Numbered from the stretch's first letter, positions 9,201 through 19,345 are shown. The stretch: DNA of 64,000 nt from JBAXTE01 sp963556065 (GCA_963556065.3 CAUVYH020000015.1:1-64000), one strand, 5' to 3'. Made by a program: numbers and translations. The notes: generated by a model from the sequence alone, not told the origin.

Positions 9201-10628
9201 TTACAGGTTTTCGGCAGGCTTCAATTCCAAACAAACCACATTTTCGATATGGTGTGTGTGCGGAAACATATCTACTGGCTGTATTTTTGTAATTAAATAT
9301 TTTTCTTCCAGTAGCGCCAAATCACGTGCTTGTGATGCGGGATTACAGCTTACATAAACAACTCGGCCGGCTTCTATCTCCAGAAGTTGCCGAATTACAT
9401 CGGGATGCATTCCTGCACGTGGAGGGTCGGTGATAATTACGTCGGGATGTCCGTTGTCTTTAACAAATTTGGTGTTTAGCACTTTTGCCATATCTCCGGC
9501 ATAGAATACGGTGTTGTTAATATGATTGAGCTCTGAATTTAGTTTTGCATCTTCAATGGCCGGCGCTACATATTCGATGCCCACTACTTTTAACGCTTTG
9601 TGAGCGACAAAATTAGCAATAGTTCCGGTTCCGGTATATAAATCATAAACCACTTCAGCTCCGGTTAATTGCGCAAAATCACGGGCGATGCTGTAAAGTT
9701 TATATGCTTGTTTACTGTTGGTTTGATAGAAAGAAATCGGACCGATCCGAAACGTTAAATCTTCCATCTGCTCTTCGAGGTAAGGCACTCCTTTAAATAA
9801 GGTTACGGGCAAGTCGGAAATGGTATCGTTTTTCTTTTCGTTGATCACATAGTTTAAGGAGGTGATTTCCGGAAAACGTTCGGATAAATACTTTAGCATT
9901 GGAACAATAGCATCATCAGGATGCCCGAAAACGACGATAAGCATTACCTGTCCGTCAGAAGTAGTTCGGATAACAAGATTGCGCATTAATCCCGTCCATT
10001 GGCGAGTATTGTAAAACGACAACTCGTGTTCTGTGCAATATTCGCGAATTGTATTTCGAATTGAATTGGACGGTTCTGCCTGCAAGTGGCATTCTGTGAT
10101 ATCGATTACTTTGTCGAAAACGTTAGGTACATGAAATCCTAGGCCTTCCGATTGCCGAACCGATTCATCCGCCAGCTCCGAGGGGAGCAGCCAACGACGA
10201 TCGGCAAAAGCATATTCCAATTTATTGCGATAAAAATAGATGGGATCGGCACCTGCAACCGGCGGAATTTCGGGAATATTTAACTTGCCGATACGAATAA
10301 AATTATCGGCAATCTGTTTGCGCTTAAATTCAAGTTGGGCAGCATATTTCATACATTGCCATTTGCATCCGCCGCAAACTCCAAAGTGTTTGCATACCGG
10401 TTCTATGCGTAGAGGAGACGGATGTTTTAAACGAAGAATGGAGCCTTCCATAAAGCGACGCTTTTTCTTCATAATTTTCACATCGGCAATATCTCCGGGA
10501 ACGGCATGCGGAACAAAAACAACCACGTCGTTGTATCTTGCAATAGCTTTGCCCTCCGCTCCGGCATCTAATATCTCCAAATCTTCGATAATAATCTCTT
10601 CTCTGTTACGCATACGCACTTTTTTCAT
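9201..10628 (-). CDS. rlmD: 23S rRNA (uracil-5-)-methyltransferase RlmD/RumA type
   Basis: 475 residues. An S-adenosylmethionine-dependent RNA m5U methyltransferase. An N-terminal TRAM RNA-binding domain (about 10-70) is followed by iron-sulfur cysteines C79, C85 and C88 in CKHFGVCGGC. The SAM site is VYDLYTGTGTIANFVA (about 325-340), then ITDPPRAGMHP, and the catalytic cysteine is in VYVSCNPASQARDL near the C-terminus. The family modifies 23S rRNA (U1939 in E. coli); Bacteroidota paralogues may instead methylate another uracil, so the exact target is open. The gene has its own -7 box and is transcribed away from the following lipoprotein operon. Confidence 0.9.
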   Translation of the reverse strand: MKKVRMRNREEIIIEDLEILDAGAEGKAIARYNDVVVFVPHAVPGDIADVKIMKKKRRFMEGSILRLKHPSPLRIEPVCKHFGVCGGCKWQCMKYAAQLEFKRKQIADNFIRIGKLNIPEIPPVAGADPIYFYRNKLEYAFADRRWLLPSELADESVRQSEGLGFHVPNVFDKVIDITECHLQAEPSNSIRNTIREYCTEHELSFYNTRQWTGLMRNLVIRTTSDGQVMLIVVFGHPDDAIVPMLKYLSERFPEITSLNYVINEKKNDTISDLPVTLFKGVPYLEEQMEDLTFRIGPISFYQTNSKQAYKLYSIARDFAQLTGAEVVYDLYTGTGTIANFVAHKALKVVGIEYVAPAIEDAKLNSELNHINNTVFYAGDMAKVLNTKFVKDNGHPDVIITDPPRAGMHPDVIRQLLEIEAGRVVYVSCNPASQARDLALLEEKYLITKIQPVDMFPHTHHIENVVCLELKPAENL

Positions 10629-10639
10629 TGTTTATAATG

Positions 10640-10647
10640 CAAAAGTA
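10640..10647 (-). promoter_or_regulatory. rlmD -7 promoter box
   Basis: Minus strand reads TACTTTTG, a perfect -7 box, 12 bases upstream of the rlmD ATG. Confidence 0.5.
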
Positions 10648-10680
10648 CGTAAATTCCCTATATATATTTAATTATAAAAA

Positions 10681-10710
10681 TTGCATTTATCCAAAAAATG
10701 TGTATGTTTG
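10681..10710 (+). promoter_or_regulatory. promoter of the 10.7-13.8 kb operon
   Basis: TTG at 10681-10683, a 19-base spacer and TATGTTTG at 10703-10710 match the Bacteroidota promoter layout. The ATG at 10766 follows 55 bases later. Confidence 0.6.
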
Positions 10711-10765
10711 TATGCGTAAAACAGAAAGCATATTTTTTTACTTGCAACAATATAAGATCAGGCTT

Positions 10766-11833
10766 ATGAAAATAATTTGGAAATTAGGATTCTTAACGCT
10801 TTTAATAGCTCTGTTATCGGTTACCTCTTGTAAAAACGATTTTGATGTAAATGGCCCTTTAACTGAGAAATTAGCTGTTTATGGTTTGGTTAACTATAAT
10901 GACAGTGCTCACTATTTAAAAATATATAAAACATTTATTACCGAAGATAATGTACTTGTTGCTGCTCAGAATATGGATAATTATATGATGTACGATTCTA
11001 TTGAGGTTCTTCTTATTTGTTATGATGAAACTCATGGTACTTCAAGCTACCATTACTTTGATACAACCAGCATTGTGCCGAAAGATTCGGGAACTTTCTC
11101 AAATCCATCCGATCCATACAAACAGGTTTTGTATGTAAATTACGATGTACTGAAACCTCTTGATTCTTGTGCCCTTCAAATAAAAAACAAATATACCGGC
11201 AAGTTGATGGCGGAAAGCGGATGCCGGTTTGTGTATCCCAGTACATACGGAAATGCTTTGGATTCGGCAGATCCATTTAGGGTTAATACAAATTATGTAA
11301 CGGTTGCTAATAATAGTGGAGTCCTGCTTTCGTCTTCTACGCTGCAATTGAAGGCTCCAGCAACCAATGCTTATCGCTACGAAGCTTATTATTATTTTTA
11401 TTACTGGGAAAAGGAGAATGCTTCCGATGTCGATTCCACTTTAATGGGGCCTGTTAAGATTAACATAGGAACAGCTTCTACCTCAGGTTCGTCATCTCAA
11501 GTTAATATTCAATGGAATCCGACCTCGTTTTTTACAACATTATTAAGTAGGCTAAGCTCGTTAAGTTCCACGAGCGAAGTAATTCGTCGAACAGGCCCGA
11601 TTTATTTGTATATTTGGGCTGCAGGAGAAGATTATTCCTCATATATCTCGAATAATTCACAAGTGTCGCTTAGTATTATCGAAGAGCGGCCTACTATTAC
11701 AAACATCACAAATGGAATAGGCTTGTTTTCGAGTCGATACTGCTTTGTGAAAAGAGATATGAAGCTAAGTCAGATGTCGGTGCAGGCACTTATTACAAAT
11801 TCGACTTATTCTGCATTGCATTTTAAAAATTAA
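10766..11833 (+). CDS. DUF4249-like lipoprotein
   Basis: 355 residues from the ATG at 10766, chosen because it starts a lipoprotein signal ending in VTSC (Cys22) and lies downstream of a good promoter; the open frame extends further upstream without adding a signal. After the lipobox it reads EKLAVYGLVNYNDSAHYLKI and near the C-terminus NGIGLFSSRY, which resemble the DUF4249 group of Bacteroidota surface lipoproteins as I remember them. Mostly beta-strand, no catalytic motif. It is 14 bases from a TMTC-like membrane protein gene and presumably shares its transcript. Confidence 0.7.
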   Translation: MKIIWKLGFLTLLIALLSVTSCKNDFDVNGPLTEKLAVYGLVNYNDSAHYLKIYKTFITEDNVLVAAQNMDNYMMYDSIEVLLICYDETHGTSSYHYFDTTSIVPKDSGTFSNPSDPYKQVLYVNYDVLKPLDSCALQIKNKYTGKLMAESGCRFVYPSTYGNALDSADPFRVNTNYVTVANNSGVLLSSSTLQLKAPATNAYRYEAYYYFYYWEKENASDVDSTLMGPVKINIGTASTSGSSSQVNIQWNPTSFFTTLLSRLSSLSSTSEVIRRTGPIYLYIWAAGEDYSSYISNNSQVSLSIIEERPTITNITNGIGLFSSRYCFVKRDMKLSQMSVQALITNSTYSALHFKN

Positions 11834-11847
11834 TTTTTTTTGAGAAG

Positions 11848-13776
11848 ATGAGCAAAGCTAAGACTGTGAAAAAGTCCGGTTCTGCCCCCTTAAAACCGGT
11901 TGTAAAGGCAAATAGCGGTAATCGATTATACTTGTGGGGATTTCTTGTTTTTTTGTTTGCGTTTGTTTTATATGCCAATACTTTACAACATAAGTTTGTA
12001 CTCGACGACTTTGGTGCTTTAGCCGATAACTGGGTGATTAAAAAAGGGATATCGGGAATCCCGATTATACTAACGACTTCTTACCGCTATGGAATTAACA
12101 TGCTTACCGATAATTTGTATCGTCCGTTATCGCAGGTGATGTTTGCCATAGAGTGGCAAATGGCACCCAAAAATCCCATGATTCATCACTTTTTTAATGT
12201 GCTTTTTTATGCGTTGTCTTGTGTGCTGTTATTTGTGGTTTTACGTAAGTATTTTTCAAAAGTAAATCCACTTATTCCATTTGTTATTGCTGTTCTCTAT
12301 GCGGTTCATCCTCTGCATACCGAAGTGGTGGCTAATATTAAAAGTCGCGACGAGATTATGTCGTTTTTCTTTTTAATGCTTACGTTGCTTGCCCTGCATA
12401 AATGGTTTGCAAAAAACAGCATAATTGGTCTGATTTTAGCCATCGTATGCTATTTTCTGGCATTTATGTCCAAAGAGGGCGTAATTACCATGTTGGCTAT
12501 ATTCCCATTGATTGGTTGGTATTTCACTTCGGCAAGCAAAAAAAACATCATAATTTCTTCTGTGTTGATGGTTATTCCTGCAATATTGTATATTGCTATT
12601 CGCAGCAGTGTGCTTTCGAAATATGGCTCTCATGGGGCAACCGCTATTGTAGATAACTTTCTCAATGCCGCTCCCGATAAGGCAAGTTATTTGGCAACCG
12701 CTATTATGCTTTTAGGAAAATATATATGGATGTTACTTATCCCAACTCCGCTGGTAAGCGATTATTCTTTCAATCAAATTCCTATTGTGGGATGGTCCGA
12801 TTGGCGTGTTCTGTTGTCGTTGATCGTGCTTTTTGCAATGGTTGCTTATTCGGTTATTCATGTAAAAAAACGATCACCGCTTATTTTTGGAATTTTATTC
12901 TTTTTGGTTTCCATAAGTATTTATAGTAATGTTTTAATGCCCATCGGTTCCTCTTTTGCTGAGCGTTTTATGTTTTTGCCGTCTCTGGGTTTTTGTATTG
13001 CGATAGTTTTCTTATGTGCGAAGCTGTTTAAAGTGCCGGAAAACAATAACTCGGAAAACTTGGCACTATCTGTAAAAAAAGCTCCGGTTTTTGTGGGTGT
13101 TTTTGCGGTTTTAGTACTTTTGTATAGTGGAAAAACGGTTGTAAGGGCAGCGGAATGGAAAGATCAATATACCCTTTTTGGCAAGGACATCAAACGGTCG
13201 CCGAATAGTGCTCATTTGCGCTATTATTGGGGGTTGGCAATCCGCGATAAGGCATTGGAACAAAAGGATGAAAATGCTCAGAAGCAAATGATGTTAACGG
13301 CTATTGAGCAATTTAATAAAGCCGTTGAAATTTATCCTTCTTATCCCGACTGCTTTGAACAATTGGGGTTGGCATATTACCGAGTAAAAGATTTGTCGAA
13401 GTCTATGGATAGCTACCAAAAGGCATTGGCGTTAAATAATACCAAAGCTGTTACTTGGAGTAACTTAGGAATCATTTACTTTGAGCAGGGAAATTATCCC
13501 AAAGCCTATGAGCTTTATTCCAAAGCGTTGAGCCTCGATTCCAATTACGCCGATGGTTATTTTAACATGGGCAGTACCTTGGGGATGATGGGCAAATACG
13601 ATGAGGCGATAGAATCATTCAAAAAATGTATTCAGTTTGATCCTGAAAATGCAAAAGCCCACGAATTTTTAGGAATGACATATAAGAATTTACATCGTGA
13701 TGCCGAAGCAAAACCTTGGTTTGAAAAGGCGGCTGTTCTGGAACAAAAAAAAGCGACGGAAAAAGCGGTTAAATAA
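11848..13776 (+). CDS. TMTC-like multi-membrane (GT-C type) protein with C-terminal TPRs
   Basis: 642 residues. About ten transmembrane helices (residues 25-430) followed by a TPR domain (about 440-630; NLGIIYFEQGNYPKAYELYS, NMGSTLGMMGKYDEAIESFK). Signatures match TMTC / protein O-mannosyltransferase relatives: YANTLQHKFVLDDF with acidic residues in the first extracytoplasmic loop, LYRPLSQV, and HPLHTEVVANIKSRDE. In animals such proteins transfer mannose from a lipid carrier to protein Ser/Thr; a similar extracytoplasmic glycosylation role here is inference. It is paralogous to the protein at 22053. Predicted N-terminal tail rich in Lys and Ser is cytoplasmic. Confidence 0.8.
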   Translation: MSKAKTVKKSGSAPLKPVVKANSGNRLYLWGFLVFLFAFVLYANTLQHKFVLDDFGALADNWVIKKGISGIPIILTTSYRYGINMLTDNLYRPLSQVMFAIEWQMAPKNPMIHHFFNVLFYALSCVLLFVVLRKYFSKVNPLIPFVIAVLYAVHPLHTEVVANIKSRDEIMSFFFLMLTLLALHKWFAKNSIIGLILAIVCYFLAFMSKEGVITMLAIFPLIGWYFTSASKKNIIISSVLMVIPAILYIAIRSSVLSKYGSHGATAIVDNFLNAAPDKASYLATAIMLLGKYIWMLLIPTPLVSDYSFNQIPIVGWSDWRVLLSLIVLFAMVAYSVIHVKKRSPLIFGILFFLVSISIYSNVLMPIGSSFAERFMFLPSLGFCIAIVFLCAKLFKVPENNNSENLALSVKKAPVFVGVFAVLVLLYSGKTVVRAAEWKDQYTLFGKDIKRSPNSAHLRYYWGLAIRDKALEQKDENAQKQMMLTAIEQFNKAVEIYPSYPDCFEQLGLAYYRVKDLSKSMDSYQKALALNNTKAVTWSNLGIIYFEQGNYPKAYELYSKALSLDSNYADGYFNMGSTLGMMGKYDEAIESFKKCIQFDPENAKAHEFLGMTYKNLHRDAEAKPWFEKAAVLEQKKATEKAVK

Positions 13777-13819
13777 GCAATATTCATGTATTACCTATCA
13801 TGATTTAATTAAAAAATCG

Positions 13820-13827
13820 TATGTTTG
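13820..13827 (+). promoter_or_regulatory. -7 promoter box
   Basis: TATGTTTG matches TAnnTTTG and is 17 bases before the ATG at 13845. Confidence 0.5.
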
Positions 13828-13844
13828 TAAAAAAATCATAGCGA

Positions 13845-15395
13845 ATGAAACGGATTGCACTTTGTATTACAGGTATTCTTCTTCTTTTTGCTACAGAGGG
13901 GGTGAAATCTCAAGAGGATCGTCCGTTCAGAATAGAATTTCAAGCACCCGAAGAGGTTTATCCATACGATGTCCTTAATTTGGGAGAGAAAGGGGTGATT
14001 GTTTATTTTGAGAACGATATGATCTCTAAAACCCTAATAAATTGGAGGTTTGTATATTACGATGCCTTTTTTAAAAAGCAGTGGTCTGTGGATGTTCCTC
14101 TTCCTCGCTATATGGAACCGAAGGCTGCTTATACCGATAGTCTCAGGGTTGCCGTTTTATTCAAATACGAAGGAAAAAGAAAGTTGGCGGCATTTCATAA
14201 ATTTGTTACTATTCAGCTTAAGAATTCTGAGAAAACATCGGTTGACCTGCTTTTTGCTAAAGACGTTGCTCCGAATTTGCTTTATGCCTTGGACGACAGA
14301 GCTTTCTTTAGTTATTATCAGGATGATAAAGAGCAATTTTTTATGCTAAAGTATGCTGATGGCAAAACGCAAGAAATTATTTTTCCTGAGTTGCAAAAAT
14401 CATATATCCAATTTATTAAGCCTATACCAAATTCTACTCAGATGCTTGTAGGCGTTCGGAACGATGTCGGTAAAAAAAGCAACCAGATGTTTTTTTACAG
14501 GTTGAGTGTGGACGGTGTTATCATTTCAAAAGTGATGATGCCAAATTCCGAAAACATATTTTTAAATAAAGCAACAGCTGTGCAATTGAACGAAGACTCG
14601 GTGATGATTATGGGTTCATATATTCTAAAGAATAGTATTTCGAGCGGAATTTTAACTCCTGCGGCAGAGCAAAGCACCGGTGTTTTTACGGTCGTTCTGT
14701 CTGAAGATATGGCGTTGGATTCTATTCGTTACTTTAATTTTGCTCATAATAAGCTTATTTTTAAGTATTTGTCTAAAAGAGAACAGGAAAAAATGCGAAA
14801 AAAGCTGGAAGAAGAAAATGCCGACAATCCTGTTTCGTTAAATCTTCAAGTACTTTTACATGAGCCTTTAAAAGCAGACTCCTCTATTGTTTTTTTAGCG
14901 GAAGCATATTATCCTGAGTATCGTACGGAAGAGAATGTAAATTACGATTTTTATGGCCGTCCTTTTCCTAACAGCCGTACTTATTTTGAGGGATACCGTT
15001 ACACAAATGCCATTATCGGCGGCTTTAATTTAAAAGGAGAGCTTATTTGGGATAACAATTTTTCGCTGAACGAGTTGATTTCGTTCGACTTGGAACCACG
15101 TGTTGCGCTTTGTGCCGATAGTAATGTGGTTTTACTTGCCTTCAGTAACGATGGAAATATAAATACCGCGGCGATTTCAGGATATACTGTAGTACAAAAT
15201 CCCGAGCGCTCGCGAGTTGAGCCTATGAATGCTTCCGATTTTGTGGTTAAAACGGAAAAACCTCAGATTCAATATTGGTATAAAAACTACTTTCTTTCTT
15301 ATGGATACCAAAAAATTCGCAGCTCGGGCAAGGGATCGAAAAACCGTGACAATGCTTTTTTCTTAAACAAAATGGTTTACAAAAACGTAGATTAA
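13845..15395 (+). CDS. exported protein of unknown function
   Basis: 516 residues, not recognised. It begins with a signal peptide (RIALCITGILLLFATEG, cleavage near KSQ/ED), so it is periplasmic or outer-membrane associated. The remainder alternates beta-strands with charged loops, e.g. a helical insert REQEKMRKKLEEENAD (about 306-321), and ends with a basic segment. No enzyme motif seen. It follows the TMTC-like gene by 68 bases but has its own -7 box. Unusual point: its last 32 codons (15300-15395) and about 45 bases beyond recur at 19346, ahead of the second repeat array. The gene is directly followed by repeat array A. Confidence 0.75.
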   Translation: MKRIALCITGILLLFATEGVKSQEDRPFRIEFQAPEEVYPYDVLNLGEKGVIVYFENDMISKTLINWRFVYYDAFFKKQWSVDVPLPRYMEPKAAYTDSLRVAVLFKYEGKRKLAAFHKFVTIQLKNSEKTSVDLLFAKDVAPNLLYALDDRAFFSYYQDDKEQFFMLKYADGKTQEIIFPELQKSYIQFIKPIPNSTQMLVGVRNDVGKKSNQMFFYRLSVDGVIISKVMMPNSENIFLNKATAVQLNEDSVMIMGSYILKNSISSGILTPAAEQSTGVFTVVLSEDMALDSIRYFNFAHNKLIFKYLSKREQEKMRKKLEEENADNPVSLNLQVLLHEPLKADSSIVFLAEAYYPEYRTEENVNYDFYGRPFPNSRTYFEGYRYTNAIIGGFNLKGELIWDNNFSLNELISFDLEPRVALCADSNVVLLAFSNDGNINTAAISGYTVVQNPERSRVEPMNASDFVVKTEKPQIQYWYKNYFLSYGYQKIRSSGKGSKNRDNAFFLNKMVYKNVD

Positions 15396-15399
15396 GGAA

Positions 15400-16440
15400 T
15401 TGAATAAAATTCTTTATTTGCGATTTATTTGTACAATTGTATTTTTGTCCATTTTTTCTTTTCATTCGACGGGAGTCCAAACACAAGAAATCCTGTTAAT
15501 CCTGAAATTCTGTCTAGTTCTTTCTTTTGGCTGGGATTGTAAAAAGCTATGCAGTTTTTCCAGACAGGATGAACATGATTTACAGGATAATACAATATAG
15601 TATCTTGTTAATCAAGATTTGTATTTTTGTCCGTTTTTTTCTTTTCATTCTACGGGAGTCAAAATAAAAAAAAATCCTGTTAATCCTGAAATCCTGTCTA
15701 ATCCTTTTTCTTTTGACTGGGCTTGCAAAAAGCTATGCAGTTCTTTCGGACAGGATAAACTTGATTTACAGGATAATACAATACGGCATCTTGTTAATCA
15801 AGATTTGTATTTTTGTCCGTTTTTTTCTTTTCATTCGACGGGAGTCAAAACAAAAGAAATCCTGTTAATCCTGAAATCCTGTCTAATTCTTTTTCTTTTG
15901 ACTGGACTTTTAAAAAGCTATGCAGTTTTTCCAGACAGGATGAACATGATTTACAGGATAATACAAAATACATTGTCTTGTTTGTTAAGATTTGTATTTT
16001 TGTCCATTTTTTTCTTTTTATTCTACGGGAGTCAAGACGCAAGAAATCCTGTTAATCCTGAAATCCTGTCTAGTTCTTCCTTTTGACTGGGTATTTAAAA
16101 AGCTAGCAGTCTTTTTTCAGACAGGATAAACGTGACTTACAGGATAATACAATTAATCAAGATTTGTATTTCTGTTCATTTGATGGGAGTTAAAACAAAA
16201 GAAATCCTGTTAATCCTGAAATCCTGTCTAGTTCTTTCTTTTTACTGGGCTTGTAAAAATCTACGCTGTCTTTTTTTTCTGACTGGATTTGAAGATAAGA
16301 TGATTGCTACGCAGGCTTTTTTTTAGACAAGATTTACTGGATTTACAGGATAATACAAATACAGAATCCTGTCAATCCTGAAATCCTGTCTAATTCTTTT
16401 TCTTTTGACTGGACTTTTAAAAAGCTATGCAGTCTTTTCA
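15400..16440. repeat. repeat array A (six hairpin units)
   Basis: This gene-free 1 kb holds six related units. Left arms, AATCCTGTTAATCCTG plus AAATCCTGTC, begin near 15489, 15672, 15857, 16043, 16202 and 16364. Right arms, GACAGGATnAACnTGATTTACAGGAT, begin near 15562, 15749, 15932, 16119 and 16325 and are inverted relative to the left arms. Between the arms is a core ending AAAAAGCTATGCAGTTTTTCC. Linkers carry CTTGTTAATCAAG, GATTTGTATTTTTGTCC and a pyrimidine run. The fifth unit has a longer core and the sixth lacks its right arm. Period is about 183 bp for normal units and about 160 where the linker is short. Confidence 0.9.
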
Positions 16441-16620
16441 TAAGATGATACATATTGTTTGATGTTGCCGAGTTGATGCTAAAATACCAATTCTATTTAT
16501 AAAACAGAAACAGTATAATTTGGGCGTGAATTTGCAATAAACTACGGTCTCAAAAAATGATTCATCTCTCTTGATAACAAAATATATGTTAAAAAGTTAT
16601 GAAATTAAAGTGATATTTAT

Positions 16621-16628
16621 TATATTTG
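16621..16628 (+). promoter_or_regulatory. -7 promoter box of the inter-array operon
   Basis: TATATTTG matches TAnnTTTG, 25 bases before the ATG at 16654. The preceding 180 bases (16441-16620) are unique AT-rich sequence without repeat units. Confidence 0.5.
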
Positions 16629-16653
16629 CAATTACATTGTAAATATTATTATT

Positions 16654-18141
16654 ATGTTAACATATAAAATTATAATCAAAAATACCGGTTTTGCATTGAT
16701 TTTAGTTCTTGGATATGCGATTTTCGGGCAGTCACAGTCATTATACAATGGCGCTTTATTATCGGTAAAGGGATCTTCCTCGTTGTATATTTCAGGAAAT
16801 TTCACCAATGCATCGGGGGCAACTTATCAAAACGACGGGGTCGTTGAAATAAAGGGAGATATCAGCAACAGTCAGGCATCGATGTCTCCGGGCAGCGGGG
16901 CAACGACATTAAGCGGAAGTGCGGTTCAAAACATTAACGGAGCGCAATTGTTCGAAGTAAACAATGTTGTATTCAACAACACTTCGTCCGGTGCGGGGAA
17001 CATTGTTTTGGCTCAGAACTTGGCAATAGCTGGAGCCGCAACGTTTACCGACGGGATAATTGAAACCGGCACCAATAAGGTAATCTTCAGGGATGGAACC
17101 TCTTATTCGGGAGCGGTAGATGCATCACATGTTAATGGATGGGTTGAAAAAATCGGAACTTCAGGCTTTACATTCCCTGTTGGAGATGGTGTAAAATTAA
17201 GAACGGCATCATTAACAGCACCGGCAACATCGACAGATGCCTTTTCTGCAAAATACATCTATTCCGATCCGAATGGTGTTCATAGTGTTTTGGCAAAAGA
17301 TGCATCTTTGAACCATGTTTCGAGATGTGAGTACTGGACTATCAACAGGACAAGCGGAAGTTCGACTCCAATAGTTACATTGAGCTTTGAAAACATTTAT
17401 TCTTGCGGCGTTTCGTTACTTTCCGATTTAAGAGTTACATCATGGGATGGAAGCAAGTGGGCAAACGATGGAAATCAGTCAACAACAGGAAACACAGTTG
17501 CGGGGACGATTACCGCATCTATAACTCCTGCCTTATGGAGTGAATTTACATTAGCGTCCACCACGGTGGAAAATACACTTCCCATTGAGCTAATCGACTT
17601 TAAAGCATTATATAACAAATCGTCAAATGGAGTGGACCTACTGTGGACTACTGCTAGTGAAATAAATAGTGACTACTTTGAGGTTGAACGTTCCTTAAAT
17701 GGAACCGACTGGTATAAAGTCGCTAAAGTTAGGGCATCCGGATTCAGTACTGCGGTGTTAAATTATGCTTCTTCTGATCCTAGTCCGAATAAAGGCATGA
17801 ACTATTACCGGTTAAAAGAGGTCGATTTTAATGGTGCTGAATATTATTCTCAAGTTGAGGTCGTGGAAGTAGGGCAAACAATTTTCGCTGTAAAAGCGCA
17901 ACCCAATCCATTCAGCAACCGGTTGTTGCTAAGTTTTTATTCCGAAAGAGATCAGCAAGTAACCTCGGTCGTTCGGAGTATTTTCGGTCAAATTGTACTG
18001 AATACTATTATGGATGCAAAAGTAGGGAACAATGAGTTTAACATAGAAATAAGCTCGGTTTCTCTCGGAACATACGTATTAGAAATACATTCGGAAGATA
18101 AATTAATATCGGAAAAAATAAAAATCACCAAAATAAAGTAG
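16654..18141 (+). CDS. secreted protein with T9SS type A sorting domain
   Basis: 495 residues. A signal peptide (about 1-29, ending FGQSQS) leads into a low-complexity beta-rich region (SGNFTNASGATYQNDGVVEI, residues about 48-67) typical of Bacteroidota surface proteins that read like G-protein or autotransporter-style beta-helices. The C-terminal 80 residues are a T9SS type A sorting domain: QPNPFSNRLLLSF, then SLGTYVLEIHSEDKLISEKI and a basic end, so the product should cross the outer membrane by the PorU-dependent pathway. Function unknown. First gene of a two-gene operon lying between the two repeat arrays; the next gene begins 6 bases after its stop. Confidence 0.85.
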   Translation: MLTYKIIIKNTGFALILVLGYAIFGQSQSLYNGALLSVKGSSSLYISGNFTNASGATYQNDGVVEIKGDISNSQASMSPGSGATTLSGSAVQNINGAQLFEVNNVVFNNTSSGAGNIVLAQNLAIAGAATFTDGIIETGTNKVIFRDGTSYSGAVDASHVNGWVEKIGTSGFTFPVGDGVKLRTASLTAPATSTDAFSAKYIYSDPNGVHSVLAKDASLNHVSRCEYWTINRTSGSSTPIVTLSFENIYSCGVSLLSDLRVTSWDGSKWANDGNQSTTGNTVAGTITASITPALWSEFTLASTTVENTLPIELIDFKALYNKSSNGVDLLWTTASEINSDYFEVERSLNGTDWYKVAKVRASGFSTAVLNYASSDPSPNKGMNYYRLKEVDFNGAEYYSQVEVVEVGQTIFAVKAQPNPFSNRLLLSFYSERDQQVTSVVRSIFGQIVLNTIMDAKVGNNEFNIEISSVSLGTYVLEIHSEDKLISEKIKITKIK

Positions 18142-18147
18142 TACTAT

Positions 18148-19308
18148 ATGAGAAAAACATCAATCATCCTTTTTATCGGCATTATGCTGTTATTGGGACA
18201 AAACGGGATTGCTACCGCTCAAAACGGAGTAGGCGTGAACACCACTAACCCGAAATCATCATTTGAAGTGAATGGTTCTTTTGGACAAAATATTACCACA
18301 ATAACCACTTCTGCAACATTGGATGCAACGCAGGGAATAGTGCTTTGCAATAACGGATCTACGGCTATAACCGTTACATTGCCTACCGTGAGCGATTGTA
18401 CGGGACGTATTTACAACATAAAAAGAGAAGCAACAAGTACCGCGAATGTAACCATAGCGGGAACTATCGACGGGGCTACCAATTTAACATTAGGAAATCC
18501 GGGAGAGTCTGTGTCTCTATTCAGTAATGGCACGGAATGGAAAAAGATGCTGAATTATAATTCTTCAAGTAATATATCTTCTGCATGGACAACTACCGGA
18601 AATGCATCAACATCCCCAAGTACAAACTTTATTGGGACTACCGATGCTCAGGATTTGGTTACAAAGACAAATGGTGTGGCGCGAATTACCACTACGAGTG
18701 CTGGTGTTACAAACGTGGGAGATATTGCCGGTGGAAATAAAACCACATTTGATATAGACGGAACAATGAATTTTGCTGGGAATGCAACTGTTTTTGATGA
18801 TTTAACTGTTCCTGGAACTACTGTTAGAAATTCAGGAACTTCAGTCCCTTCATTCTCAGTATATAAAAATGGAGTTTATCTTAATTTTTTTGACCCGGAT
18901 GCAATTAATCAAGTTTATTTTACGGTTCAGTTGCCTCATGGTTGGAAAGAAGGCTCCGATATTAATGCGCATGTGCATTGGGTTCCTGCTTCCGATGCCA
19001 GTTCTACAAATGTTACATGGGCACTTGAATATACATGGTGCAATCTTGGAGATGCATTTTCTAACACCACAACGATCAGTTCTTCGACCATAAGTGCCGG
19101 AGGATCGGCTACCGCAGATAAACAAGTGATAACATCATTAGGTACCATATCGGGAAGTGGAAAAACGCTAAGCAGTATGCTGATATGCAGATTTTACAGG
19201 GATGCCGCTAATTCTAGCGACACTTATACCGGTAATGCCGGTTTATTACAAATAGATTTTCATATAGAAAAAGACGCGGTTGGTAGTCGAAGCTTTTTTA
19301 GTAAATAA
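18148..19308 (+). CDS. secreted fibre-like hypothetical protein
   Basis: 386 residues. A signal peptide ends near ATAQ/NG and is followed by GVGVNTTNPKSSFEVNGSFG (about 30-49), the opening typical of Bacteroidota proteins that resemble phage tail fibres. Long Thr/Ser/Gly-rich beta-rich repeats follow. From about residue 230 there is a more globular domain (LPHGWKEGSDINAHVHWVPA), which might bind ligand. There is no T9SS sorting domain, unlike its partner. Six bases separate it from the upstream gene, so the two are one operon. The pair occupies the space between two repeat arrays and may have replaced an earlier gene copy. Confidence 0.75.
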   Translation: MRKTSIILFIGIMLLLGQNGIATAQNGVGVNTTNPKSSFEVNGSFGQNITTITTSATLDATQGIVLCNNGSTAITVTLPTVSDCTGRIYNIKREATSTANVTIAGTIDGATNLTLGNPGESVSLFSNGTEWKKMLNYNSSSNISSAWTTTGNASTSPSTNFIGTTDAQDLVTKTNGVARITTTSAGVTNVGDIAGGNKTTFDIDGTMNFAGNATVFDDLTVPGTTVRNSGTSVPSFSVYKNGVYLNFFDPDAINQVYFTVQLPHGWKEGSDINAHVHWVPASDASSTNVTWALEYTWCNLGDAFSNTTTISSSTISAGGSATADKQVITSLGTISGSGKTLSSMLICRFYRDAANSSDTYTGNAGLLQIDFHIEKDAVGSRSFFSK

Positions 19309-19345
19309 GCCCTCGTATTGGAATATTTGTGTAAAACTTTTTTTT

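Noticed and set aside
15619..16086. 155-codon open frame through array A, and several of 60-80 codons in both arrays
   Set aside because: They follow the repeat units, change frame from unit to unit and read the same Phe/Ser-rich strings repeatedly. No start context and no protein-like composition; they are by-products of the repeats.
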